From NCBI GenBank assembly GCA_049890115.1, contig JBMHCC010000002.1, positions 89,111-153,110 on the forward strand: 64,000 nucleotides of DNA, written 5' to 3'. Origin of the DNA: UBA685 sp049890115. Lineage in GTDB: Bacteria > Pseudomonadota > Alphaproteobacteria > Puniceispirillales > Puniceispirillaceae. Numbering within the stretch: position 1 is the first letter of the stretch; each line of letters starts with the position of its first letter. The notes under the pieces were generated by a model that worked only from the letters and a program-made list of their open reading frames with translations, did no database searches and was not told the DNA's origin. A program made the translations under genes and the position numbers. Shown here piece by piece: positions 45,059 to 53,410 of the stretch.

Positions 45059-48000
45059 TTGCAGTCTCATAGATTATTTTCCAGCAAATATAGACCTGTC
45101 CATTATGGGCCCTACCCCCTGCATCGCCTCAAAAGACAGGAAGATCTGCCAGATTTAACACCTCTTTCAACATCATTTTTGACATTTTCACGCCCTGAAA
45201 AGCCGCAAAATATCGTCAATGCGATGGCGCCTCATCAAGCGATGCTTGATGCGATACGAGATGGTCTTGTCAATAAGGCAAAGGCAGAGATAAGTGACGA
45301 TATCCAAGAGCGGTCAAATCACCTAAAGGCTTTTGGTTATTTCAGTGATGCCTCATTGGTTGGCATAGGTAAGCTTGAGGCATCATTATGGCTGGATAAG
45401 CCAGTGCGCAATCCTGATGTTGATAATCTGGTAGAGCAATTGCGCTCACGCCAGACAAAAACACTAGCGGCAGGTATTGATCTGATTATGGCAGATCTCA
45501 AAGATTCTGTTGAGGCGCCGCCACGCGGTGTCTCTCACCATAATAGTGTCATTGCTTTTTTATTTGAATATCGCCGTGATCCCTATCCAGGTGAGCCAGG
45601 GGCTGAATGGCTTGATGATGCCCAGGCTCATCGTGGCTGTTTGCTCTCATCAGAAGCTGCGATTGTGATTGCCAATTATATTCGCCTGCTAGGATTTGAT
45701 GCCAAAGCTCATACGCTTAGCTCTTCTGATATTTGCCTGCAAAAAGCAGCAGTGGCCGCTGGTGTTGCGCAAATTGAAAATGATGCTGTTCATGCCCCAT
45801 GGCTTGGCAAGCGGTTTGGTGTGGCAGCTATTACAACAGATATGCCATTGGCACATGATGCACCGCTTGCGCCATTATCTGACCAGCCAGCCTCTGACCT
45901 TTATGGGCTGAATTGGCGCCTTGGCCGTCATGCCAGCAAGACCGCTTTTAATCAAGATCCCTTTCAAAAGCGTGATTATAAAGATAGCGCAATGACGCTT
46001 GAAAAATTAAAGCGTGTTGATGTGCCAACAACCTATATTGATGAGGCAAATATTCCGCGTGTGCCAAAGCGCACAGATATGTTTGCCAGATCACAATTTG
46101 GCGATATGGGCAGTGCTAATCAGCAGGCCGCATCTGGTGGTTACTATGCCAGAAAAGCGCCAACATCCTTTGCCCAAAGACGTGCGCTTGGTGCTTTTGT
46201 TTTGTTGCAGGATGGTGAAGCCGTAACACAGCCAGCCGCAGATGATGCCCAGAAAAATAGTGATAATATCAAAGCAGCATCTTATTTCTTGGGTGTTGAT
46301 GCGGTTGGGTTATCACGCTGCCCTGATTGGGTGTGGTATTCGCATGATGCCAGAGGTGATGCCATAGAACCACCTCATGATCAGGCCATCTCTATGGTCA
46401 TTGATCAAGGGTTTGAAACAATGGAGGGGGCATCTGGTGATGACTGGATATCTGTTGCCCAATCGATGCGCGCTTATTTGCGGTTTTCGATGCTTGGCGG
46501 GGTTATTGCAAATCAAATCCGTAATCTTGGCTATTTGGCCAAAGCACATAGCGTGATGGATGGTGATGTCTTGCAGCCACCTTTATTATTACTTAGCGGG
46601 CTTGGTGAGGTCAGCCGGATTGGTGAGGTTATCATGCATCCTTATTTGGGGCCACGCCTGAAATCTGGTGTTGTGACAACAACCATGCCACTAATGCATG
46701 ATAAGCCGATTGATTTTGGTATGCAAAATTTCTGTAATAATTGCCAGAAATGCGCCAGAGAATGCCCGTCAGGAGCGATCACAGCTGGCCCAAAATTAAT
46801 GTTCAATGGCTATGAGACCTGGAAATCTGATAGCCAGAAATGCACCACTTACCGCATTACCACAATGGGCGGGGCTATGTGTGGGCGGTGTATGAAAACA
46901 TGCCCGTGGAATTTAGAAGGGCTATTTGCCGAAGCGCCATTTCGCTGGGCTGCTAGTCATGTGCCACAAGCTGCAAAATTTCTGGCAAAGCTAGATGATA
47001 TGGTTGGTCATGGTGATATTAACCCTGTGAAAAAATGGTGGTGGGATATTGAGCTGAAAGAGGATGGCTCTTATCGCCCAGCAAGCCATCCTGTGAATAA
47101 GCGCGGCTTGTCGCCTGATTTAAAAATCAACTATGAAGACCAGACTTTGGCCGTTTATCCAGCGCCTTTGACACCGCATCCTTATCCCTATCCTGATATG
47201 ATGGACAGAGAAGCAGGTATCAAAGCCTATCAGGCACTTGTAACAGCTGGTGATTATAAAAAGCGTTTAGCGCGCGGTGATGATAGCCATTTGCATCGCC
47301 GCAAGCCATTATCACAATCACCTGTGGTGCCTGTGCGTATTGCCAAAGTTGAAACCTTAAGCAGCCTGATTACCAAATATGAATTTGAGACGCTTGATGG
47401 CTCGTTATTACCAGATTGGCAGGGCGGCGCTCATATTGATGTGCTGGTTGCACCAGAATTTTTGCGTCAATATTCAATGAGTGGTGACCCAAGTGACAGA
47501 ACACGCTATCAAATTGCTGTGCTGCGTGAAGATGAGGGGCGTGGTGGCTCGCTTTTGATGAGCCGTATTTTCAATGAAGGACGCAAGGTTTTTATCTCAC
47601 ATCCGATAAATCATTTTGCGTTGGTTGATAATGAGGCGCCAGCGCTATTTTTTGGTGGTGGTATCGGCGTAACGCCGATGATTGCCTATGGCCATGAATT
47701 ACATGCTAAAGGGCGCCCCTTTACATTGCATTATTCTGTGCGCCATAGGCGTGATTTAGCATTTGCCAATGATATTGCCAGCTTTGCATGGGCTGATAAT
47801 GTTGTGTTCCATATCTCAGATGAGGGCAGTCGTGCTGATTTAGATGCTATTTTAGCACAGGCAGATAAAGCATCTCATATCTATGTTTGTGGACCTGACA
47901 GCTATATGACATCTGTCGGTGAAGCTGCGCAAAAGGCAGGGTTTGATGATAGCCAATTTCATCAAGAATTTTTCTCGGTGCCTGAACAACCTGATTATGA

Positions 48001-48271
48001 AAATAAACCATTTCTCTTAAAAATCGCATCAACCGGTCAGATGATCTCCGTCACAGACAATGAAACAGCAGCAGATGCGTTAAATGCCAAGGGCTTTTCG
48101 GTCGAAGTGAAATGTTCTGATGGGCTGTGCGGGGTGTGCCAATGCGGCTATCAAGATGGCGTTGTCGAACATCGTGATTTTGTCCTGTCAGCAGCACAAA
48201 AGGAAACAAAATTAATCTTATGCCAATCTCGTGCTGCAGAAGAAGATGGTGTGCTGACCCTTGATCTGTGA
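45059..48271 (+). CDS. Self-sufficient reductive dehalogenase fused to FMN/2Fe-2S reductase
   Basis: Predicted cobalamin-dependent, aerobic-type reductive dehalogenase that removes halogen from an aromatic, as in BhbA and NpRdhA. Residues 1-300 and 300-550 look like the duplicated cobalamin-binding fold known from NpRdhA (both carry VAxAxRxYLR-like stretches). Two 4Fe-4S sites follow: C559, C562, C565, C569 (CNNCQKCARECPSGA) and C595, C608, C611, C615 (MCGRCMKTCPWN). From about residue 760 there is a phthalate-dioxygenase-reductase-like module: FMN motif RQYSMSGDP, NAD motif FFGGGIGVTPMIAY, and plant-type 2Fe-2S with C1019, C1024, C1027 and C1055. There is no Tat signal, so it is cytosolic and catabolic. 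It starts at TTG, with AAAGG 7-8 nt upstream inside the end of the sulfatase gene. The halogenated substrate is unknown. Confidence 0.88.
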   Translation: MQSHRLFSSKYRPVHYGPYPLHRLKRQEDLPDLTPLSTSFLTFSRPEKPQNIVNAMAPHQAMLDAIRDGLVNKAKAEISDDIQERSNHLKAFGYFSDASLVGIGKLEASLWLDKPVRNPDVDNLVEQLRSRQTKTLAAGIDLIMADLKDSVEAPPRGVSHHNSVIAFLFEYRRDPYPGEPGAEWLDDAQAHRGCLLSSEAAIVIANYIRLLGFDAKAHTLSSSDICLQKAAVAAGVAQIENDAVHAPWLGKRFGVAAITTDMPLAHDAPLAPLSDQPASDLYGLNWRLGRHASKTAFNQDPFQKRDYKDSAMTLEKLKRVDVPTTYIDEANIPRVPKRTDMFARSQFGDMGSANQQAASGGYYARKAPTSFAQRRALGAFVLLQDGEAVTQPAADDAQKNSDNIKAASYFLGVDAVGLSRCPDWVWYSHDARGDAIEPPHDQAISMVIDQGFETMEGASGDDWISVAQSMRAYLRFSMLGGVIANQIRNLGYLAKAHSVMDGDVLQPPLLLLSGLGEVSRIGEVIMHPYLGPRLKSGVVTTTMPLMHDKPIDFGMQNFCNNCQKCARECPSGAITAGPKLMFNGYETWKSDSQKCTTYRITTMGGAMCGRCMKTCPWNLEGLFAEAPFRWAASHVPQAAKFLAKLDDMVGHGDINPVKKWWWDIELKEDGSYRPASHPVNKRGLSPDLKINYEDQTLAVYPAPLTPHPYPYPDMMDREAGIKAYQALVTAGDYKKRLARGDDSHLHRRKPLSQSPVVPVRIAKVETLSSLITKYEFETLDGSLLPDWQGGAHIDVLVAPEFLRQYSMSGDPSDRTRYQIAVLREDEGRGGSLLMSRIFNEGRKVFISHPINHFALVDNEAPALFFGGGIGVTPMIAYGHELHAKGRPFTLHYSVRHRRDLAFANDIASFAWADNVVFHISDEGSRADLDAILAQADKASHIYVCGPDSYMTSVGEAAQKAGFDDSQFHQEFFSVPEQPDYENKPFLLKIASTGQMISVTDNETAADALNAKGFSVEVKCSDGLCGVCQCGYQDGVVEHRDFVLSAAQKETKLILCQSRAAEEDGVLTLDL

Positions 48272-48275
48272 TGGG

Positions 48276-49193
48276 TTAATTCAGCCTGTCTGGGAATTTT
48301 GCATTGAGATTTTGCACAATATTTTCAGCAAATTTCGCAGCCGCTACTGGCAGAACACGTCCCTTTGCCTGAACCACATGTAACAGGCCAGATAAGCGTT
48401 CACGCGCCGCAAAGGGCTTGGTTATGATATCAGAGGTAAAGCTAGATCTGTCTTCATTTGTGAGCGGTAACAAAAATGAAATCGCATCTTCGTGACGACA
48501 ATAATTGGCCATGAATTCATAGGATTCAGATGTGATGATCTGATGTAATTTCATCCCTCTTTTAGCTTGCACATGAAATAGAAGATCAGAAATGCCAGAT
48601 AATTCAGATGGCATGATAACAGGGTATTCCTGACAATCAGACAATTGCAAGCTCTGCTTATCTTGTAAAGGGTGCCCGTCACGCATTGCCACAACGAGGT
48701 CAAGTTCAATTGTCGCTAGCACCTGATATTCAGTTGGCGGAACAGATCCAAATATCAGTGCAATATCACAGCTAAAATCTTGTAAATCGCGCAAAGCCGC
48801 TTCTGTTTGCCTGCGTAAAATATCAAAGGTGACACCTTTATGTTGTGTGCGATAATCAGCAATTAAGGGAGGCAGGAACGATCCGATGACCTCAGTGCCA
48901 CCTGCGATGGTAACATGACCACGCCTAACACCTGATAAATCAGCAATTTGAGATAACACTTTTGATAAATCTGCCATGGAATAGCGGATATGCTGAATTA
49001 ATAACTCACCTGCTACATTTAATCTAACACCTTGCGGTAATCTCTCAAAAATGGGGCATCCCAGCTCTTCTTCTAAGGCCAAGATCCGTCTGTTTAAGGC
49101 TGTTGAGGTTATGTTGAGTTGCTCAGCTGCTTTGCGAATAGAGCCCGTTTTGGCAACCGCATTTATGTAATTTAATTGTGTTAAATGTTTCAT
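48276..49193 (-). CDS. LysR family transcriptional regulator
   Basis: 305 residues. The N-terminal winged helix starts MKHLTQLNYINAVAKTGSIR and continues AAEQLNITSTALNRRILALE; the C-terminal effector-binding domain has the periplasmic-binding-protein fold (DLVVAMRDGHPLQDKQSLQL). It converges on the dehalogenase gene with 4 bp between stops and is divergent from glnK. A strong inverted repeat stands in front of its start codon. It may control itself, glnK-amtB or the dehalogenase operon; the operator position favours self-control. The effector is unknown. Confidence 0.9.
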   Translation of the reverse strand: MKHLTQLNYINAVAKTGSIRKAAEQLNITSTALNRRILALEEELGCPIFERLPQGVRLNVAGELLIQHIRYSMADLSKVLSQIADLSGVRRGHVTIAGGTEVIGSFLPPLIADYRTQHKGVTFDILRRQTEAALRDLQDFSCDIALIFGSVPPTEYQVLATIELDLVVAMRDGHPLQDKQSLQLSDCQEYPVIMPSELSGISDLLFHVQAKRGMKLHQIITSESYEFMANYCRHEDAISFLLPLTNEDRSSFTSDIITKPFAARERLSGLLHVVQAKGRVLPVAAAKFAENIVQNLNAKFPDRLN

Positions 49194-49212
49194 CTAAAAT
49201 CTTACCCTTTAC

Positions 49213-49272
49213 CATAGCGATGCAAAAAATGCATCGCTATGAATATTTTTTAGCACAATACGCATCGCCATG
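49213..49272. promoter_or_regulatory. Probable LysR operator: 12-bp inverted repeat plus a third half-site
   Basis: CATAGCGATGCA and TGCATCGCTATG are perfect inverted 12-bp arms around five A (49213-49241). A third copy, CGCATCGCCATG (49261-49272), repeats the right arm in the same direction 31 bp later, about three helical turns. The set starts 20 bp before the LysR start codon and is about 115 bp from glnK. It includes a T-N11-A pattern as expected for LysR boxes. A poly-T stretch after the palindrome might also let it act as a hairpin. Confidence 0.5.
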
Positions 49273-49386
49273 AAATGACTAATGTCTCAGTGTGCCGTCC
49301 CCCAAGGGCATGAGGAAGCGCAGCGCCTGTCTGCTATCAGAACAAAGACTGCTTCACATTCGAACTGTAAGAAAAAGGGTTAACCT

Positions 49387-49725
49387 ATGAAATATATTAT
49401 TTCTATCATCCAGCCCGGTAAGTTGGAACCAGTGCGAGAAGCACTATCAGCATTAGGGCTATCTGGCATGACAGTCAGTGAAGTTCAGGGCTATGGTCGC
49501 CAGCAGGGAAAAACTGAAATTTATCGTGGTGCGGAATATGAAGTTCATTTCCTGCCGAAAATTAAGTTGGAAATTGCGGCTGATGCCAAAATAGCACCTC
49601 AAGTTGTTGAGGCAATCAGACAAGCAGCCCATACCGACCGCATTGGCGATGGTAAAATCTTTGTCATTGATATGAAACAAGCTGTGCGGATTCGTACAGG
49701 TGAAGAAGGTAGTGATGCGCTGTAA
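49387..49725 (+). CDS. glnK: Nitrogen regulatory protein P-II (GlnK)
   Basis: Trimeric signal protein that reads 2-oxoglutarate, ATP/ADP and glutamine state and plugs AmtB. It starts MKYIISIIQPGKLEPVREAL. The T-loop GRQQGKTEIYRGAEYEVHFL holds uridylylation site Y51. The B-loop (DRIGDGKIFVIDMKQAVRIR) is typical. 112 residues, normal. It is followed 26 bp later by amtB, the classic glnK-amtB operon. I see no clear sigma-54 -24/-12 element or NtrC site upstream. Confidence 0.95.
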   Translation: MKYIISIIQPGKLEPVREALSALGLSGMTVSEVQGYGRQQGKTEIYRGAEYEVHFLPKIKLEIAADAKIAPQVVEAIRQAAHTDRIGDGKIFVIDMKQAVRIRTGEEGSDAL

Positions 49726-49751
49726 AAGCGGTATCATGAAGGAGTTATAAA

Positions 49752-51080
49752 ATGCGTTTCCCTAGTGTGAAATTATCTTATTTATCATTGCCATTATTGG
49801 CTCTTGCTAGCCCTGCTTTTGCAGCAGACGAGGTTGGCATTCACGGTGTCTATATTCTAAATTCTCTTTTATTTTTGGTAGGTGGCTTTCTTGTCATGTT
49901 TATGGCAGCAGGTTTCTGTATGCTTGAAGCAGGCTTGGTTCGTGCCAAAAATACAACAACACAGCTGACGAAAAATATTGCGTTATTTTCGCTTGCGGCA
50001 ATCGGGTACTATATCATCGGCTATAACCTTATGTATCCTTTAGGGTCATGGGCAGTTGATGGTGTGTTCTCATCCCTGTTCCCAGCCATTGCCGTGCTGG
50101 AGCCAGTTGGTGTTGGCGCAGATGGGGTGGATGACTTATCATATGCGTCAACAGCATCTGACTATTTCTTCCAGTTGATGTTCTGTGCTGCAACAGCCTC
50201 TATTGTCTCAGGTGTCGTAGCAGAGCGTATTAAGCTATGGCCTTTCCTAATTTTCACTTTGATCCTGACAGCTTTCATCTATCCATTGCAGGCAAGCTGG
50301 AAATGGGGTGGCGGTTTCCTTGATGCAGCAGGTTTCCTTGATTTTGCTGGCTCATCTGTTGTGCACTCAGTAGGTGGTTGGGCAGCCTTAGCAGGTGCGC
50401 TTATCCTTGGTCCACGTCTTGGCAAATATAAAGATGGTCGTGTCATTCCAATGCCAGGTGCTAATTTGCCGCTTGCCACTTTGGGTACCTTTATTCTCTG
50501 GCTTGGTTGGTTTGGTTTCAATGGCGGCTCACAGCTGGCAATGGGCACAATCGGTGATGTGGCAGATGTATCTCGTATCTTTGCTAATACCAATGCAGCG
50601 GCTACTGGTGGTGCGATTGCGGCTCTTATCTTGACACAATTTGTTTATGGTAAGGTTGATTTGACCATGGTTCTTAATGGCGCACTTGCTGGCCTTGTAT
50701 CGATTACAGCAGAACCACTAACACCATCACTTGGCATGGCGACTATTATTGGTGGCATTGGCGGTGTGATTGTGGTCTTCACAGTTCCATTGCTGGACAA
50801 GTTCAAGATTGATGATGTTGTAGGCGCAATTCCAGTGCACTTATTTGCCGGTATTTGGGGCACAATCGCTGTGACAATCACCAATGGTGATGCCTCACTT
50901 GTCACTCAGCTTTATGGTATCTTTGTGATTGGTGCCTTTACCCTGATTGCTTCTGGCATTGTCTGGTTCATTCTTGCCAAGACGGTCGGCATAAGAGTCA
51001 GTGCTGAAGATGAAATTGCTGGTCTTGATAACTCAGAGCTTGGGATGGAATCTTATCCTGAATTCTCTAGGCAGGCCTAA
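49752..51080 (+). CDS. amtB: Ammonium transporter AmtB
   Basis: Trimeric inner-membrane ammonium channel. A cleavable signal peptide (SLPLLALASPAFA) is followed by eleven predicted TM helices. The Amt signature region is FMAAGFCMLEAGLVRAKNTT. The twin pore histidines are in SSVVHSVGGWAAL and GAIPVHLFAGIWGT. The C-terminal tail (EDEIAGLDNSELGMESYPEF) is the usual GlnK-contact region. 442 residues is normal. A strong terminator follows. Confidence 0.95.
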   Translation: MRFPSVKLSYLSLPLLALASPAFAADEVGIHGVYILNSLLFLVGGFLVMFMAAGFCMLEAGLVRAKNTTTQLTKNIALFSLAAIGYYIIGYNLMYPLGSWAVDGVFSSLFPAIAVLEPVGVGADGVDDLSYASTASDYFFQLMFCAATASIVSGVVAERIKLWPFLIFTLILTAFIYPLQASWKWGGGFLDAAGFLDFAGSSVVHSVGGWAALAGALILGPRLGKYKDGRVIPMPGANLPLATLGTFILWLGWFGFNGGSQLAMGTIGDVADVSRIFANTNAAATGGAIAALILTQFVYGKVDLTMVLNGALAGLVSITAEPLTPSLGMATIIGGIGGVIVVFTVPLLDKFKIDDVVGAIPVHLFAGIWGTIAVTITNGDASLVTQLYGIFVIGAFTLIASGIVWFILAKTVGIRVSAEDEIAGLDNSELGMESYPEFSRQA

Positions 51081-51110
51081 TTTACCAACCCATCGTTCCT
51101 CCTAGAACGC

Positions 51111-51147
51111 AGCCTCACTCTGATATCAGAGTGAGGCTTTTTTTTTT
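51111..51147 (+). terminator. Strong rho-independent terminator after amtB
   Basis: A perfect 28-bp palindrome, AGCCTCACTCTGAT and its complement, is followed by nine to ten T. It ends the glnK-amtB transcript and touches the stop codon of the convergent Ldh gene. Confidence 0.95.
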
Positions 51148-52225
51148 ACCTTAAAGGATGCTTCACACTAAATTGATCAGATAATGCAATCAGCTGATTA
51201 ATTATCACCTCATCAAGCGGCACGCCGTCTTGTGCAATGATGGCTCGCCTTTGACGTTCCTTATCACCTGGAATAAAGACGCTGCCATCTTTTGAACGTG
51301 GTTCTGCATTTCTGATAGCAGCGATATAATCAGCTATCTCAGCTGTAAGCGCGCTATTTGTATCAAATTGGTTAGGGTCAAAAATGACAGATAACATGCC
51401 ATTGCAAAAAGGTCGGCTCGTGGCGTTAGTGCCTGTACCTGTTAAGGCACCTGCTAGCAATTCACAAGCAATGCCAAGGCCTGAACCTTTATGACCACCA
51501 AAGGTTTGGATAGCACCTGTGCCAGCGGATGGGTTTGGCACATTATCATCGGCCGTTGCGCCATAAATTGTTGCAGGGGTTGCGCTATCGCTACCTGTCT
51601 CATCTACCATTGCATTCGCTGGCAATGTGCTGCCAGTTTTTTGAGATACTAGGATTTTACCTTCTGCTACCAGTGATGTGGCAAAATCATGGATAAAATG
51701 ATCTGAGCTGCCATCATCATTGAAATGAGGCACGCCAATCGCGATTGGTGCGGTTGATAATCGCGCTTCTTTTGCCCCGAAAGGTGCAACAATGGCAGAG
51801 CCTGCGACATTCACAAAATGCAGTGAAATATAATGTTTATCGGCTAGCAATTCTGCCCAAGCCCCAATGCGCCCTAGATGTCCTGATTGCCGCAAGCCAA
51901 TAAGCGCGATGCCATGTTCATCAATCAAACGTTTTGATTCTGCGATCATGTGATGACCAAGAACCTGACCAAAGCTGAACTTGCCATCAATCAGCAATAA
52001 GGGACCAGATTCCATGATGGTGGCAAAGTCACATTTCGGTCTGACCATATTTTGTTCAAGATATTCAAAATAACGAGGCACACGCACAATGCCATGGCTA
52101 GGATGACCAGACGCATCTGCATCAACCAGATGAATGGCTATCAAACGAGCTTCCTCAGCTGGCACATTCGCAGCGCTAAATAAATCTGTCAGCCAATTTG
52201 TGATAAGAGATTGGTCAAGCAGCAT
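51146..52225 (-). CDS. Ldh family oxidoreductase (malate/L-lactate dehydrogenase type)
   Basis: NAD(P)-dependent oxidoreductase of the MDH2/LDH2 family, which acts on 2-hydroxyacids, ureidoglycolate, sulfolactate or imino acids. Typical stretches are ADASGHPSHGIVRVPRYFEY, GIALIGLRQSGHLGRIGAWA, GSAIVAPFGAKEARLSTAPI and GGHKGSGLGIACELLAGALT. 359 residues, usual length. No close neighbour fixes the substrate. It is divergent from the SDR gene across an 18-bp repeat array, so the two could be co-regulated in the use of a hydroxyacid or polyol. Confidence 0.9.
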   Translation of the reverse strand: MLLDQSLITNWLTDLFSAANVPAEEARLIAIHLVDADASGHPSHGIVRVPRYFEYLEQNMVRPKCDFATIMESGPLLLIDGKFSFGQVLGHHMIAESKRLIDEHGIALIGLRQSGHLGRIGAWAELLADKHYISLHFVNVAGSAIVAPFGAKEARLSTAPIAIGVPHFNDDGSSDHFIHDFATSLVAEGKILVSQKTGSTLPANAMVDETGSDSATPATIYGATADDNVPNPSAGTGAIQTFGGHKGSGLGIACELLAGALTGTGTNATSRPFCNGMLSVIFDPNQFDTNSALTAEIADYIAAIRNAEPRSKDGSVFIPGDKERQRRAIIAQDGVPLDEVIINQLIALSDQFSVKHPLR

Positions 52226-52354
52226 CGATATAACATCCCTTGCAATTTTTGCTTTTTCATAACCGTATTTTCATAAGAGCATAGCCATGATTAGAATAGG
52301 CAAATAGCTGCTCGTCAAGCATCAGCTATGTTCACCCTTGCGATAAGTATTGCC

Positions 52355-52408
52355 AGAACACCTTAAAATTCTAGAACACCTTATAATTCCAGAACACCTT
52401 AAAATTAT
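52355..52408. repeat. Three 18-bp direct repeats between divergent Ldh and SDR genes
   Basis: AGAACACCTTAAAATTCT, AGAACACCTTATAATTCC and AGAACACCTTAAAATTAT follow one another with no spacer. They differ only at a few positions in the A/T part and the last bases. They lie 45 bp before the SDR start and 130 bp from the Ldh start. The position fits a regulator-binding array. No transposon or CRISPR features are present. Confidence 0.75.
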
Positions 52409-52452
52409 GGTCTCATCATGATAGGCTGGCAGGGCAGTAATAGGAGGAGCTT

Positions 52453-53220
52453 ATGGCACAGCCAGCAACAGAGATTGATTTATCAGGCAAAACCTGTCTT
52501 GTCACAGGCGCAAATGGCGGTATTGGTATGGCAACAGCATCTTATTTTGCTGCTGCTGGTGCGCGCGTTTTGGCAACTGATATTGGTGATGATTGGCAAG
52601 GTGATAGCCCAGCTCATTACCGCAAAATTGATCTTTTGACAGATGAGGGGTTGGCAGATATCACAAGTTGGATAGCTGAAGAAGTCCCAGATATTTTATT
52701 TAATAATGCTGCCCTATTTGATATGGGTTCAGTTTTGGATGCTGACTTAACACAATTTGATAGATTATTTAGCGTGAATGTGCGGGCAGCTTATGCGATT
52801 TTGCAATCTTGTGCTAATGCGTTAGTCGCGCATGAAAAGAAAGGCTCACTGATTAATTTGGCATCTCAAGCAGGTCATCGTGGTGAAGCACTTGTGGCCC
52901 ATTATTGTGCGACCAAAGCAGCTATTATCAGCTACACCCAATCAGCAGCTCTTGCATTGGCCAAACATCATATCAGGGTCAATGCTATCTCACCTGGTGT
53001 CATTGATACACCTATGTGGCAAACAGTTGATGCGCTTTTTGCCAAATTTGAAGACAAAGAAATAGGGCAAAAAAAACGAGAAGTTGGCAGAGCTGTTCCG
53101 CTTGGTTATATGGGGGCACCAGAGGATGTGGCAAAGCTGGCATTGTTTTTGGCATCTGATCAATCTAATTACATCACAGCGCAAACCATGAATGTCGATG
53201 GTGGTAATGTCTTGCGCTAA
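52453..53220 (+). CDS. SDR family oxidoreductase (sorbitol dehydrogenase-like)
   Basis: Classical short-chain dehydrogenase. The NAD loop is VTGANGGIGMATASYFA, NNAALFD follows, the catalytic Ser is in NLASQAG, and Tyr-x3-Lys is in HYCATKAAI. The C-terminal part (GRAVPLGYMGAPEDVAKLAL through QTMNVDGGNVLR) is close to polyol dehydrogenases of the SmoS type. 255 residues. The ribosome site AGGAGG is clear. The natural alcohol substrate is not visible; a sugar alcohol or hydroxyacid is likely. Confidence 0.88.
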   Translation: MAQPATEIDLSGKTCLVTGANGGIGMATASYFAAAGARVLATDIGDDWQGDSPAHYRKIDLLTDEGLADITSWIAEEVPDILFNNAALFDMGSVLDADLTQFDRLFSVNVRAAYAILQSCANALVAHEKKGSLINLASQAGHRGEALVAHYCATKAAIISYTQSAALALAKHHIRVNAISPGVIDTPMWQTVDALFAKFEDKEIGQKKREVGRAVPLGYMGAPEDVAKLALFLASDQSNYITAQTMNVDGGNVLR

Positions 53221-53410
53221 TCCTTTGCGCTTGCCTCTTGCTCTGTCATTTAGCTCATATAGCCATGAAAAATTGGCACATGAAACTGCATTGCAGATGA
53301 GGCATCTTTCACACCCTATGCGGCAATTTAACGCGCTAGCCATCTGAAGAAAATGTCATGACGTATGAACCTCTACAAAAATAAAAATATAGTCAGTGGA
53401 GGCATAAGTT

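Noticed and set aside
49273..49386. Sigma-54 promoter or NtrC site before glnK
   Set aside because: No TGGCAC-N5-TTGC element or paired NtrC half-sites are visible.
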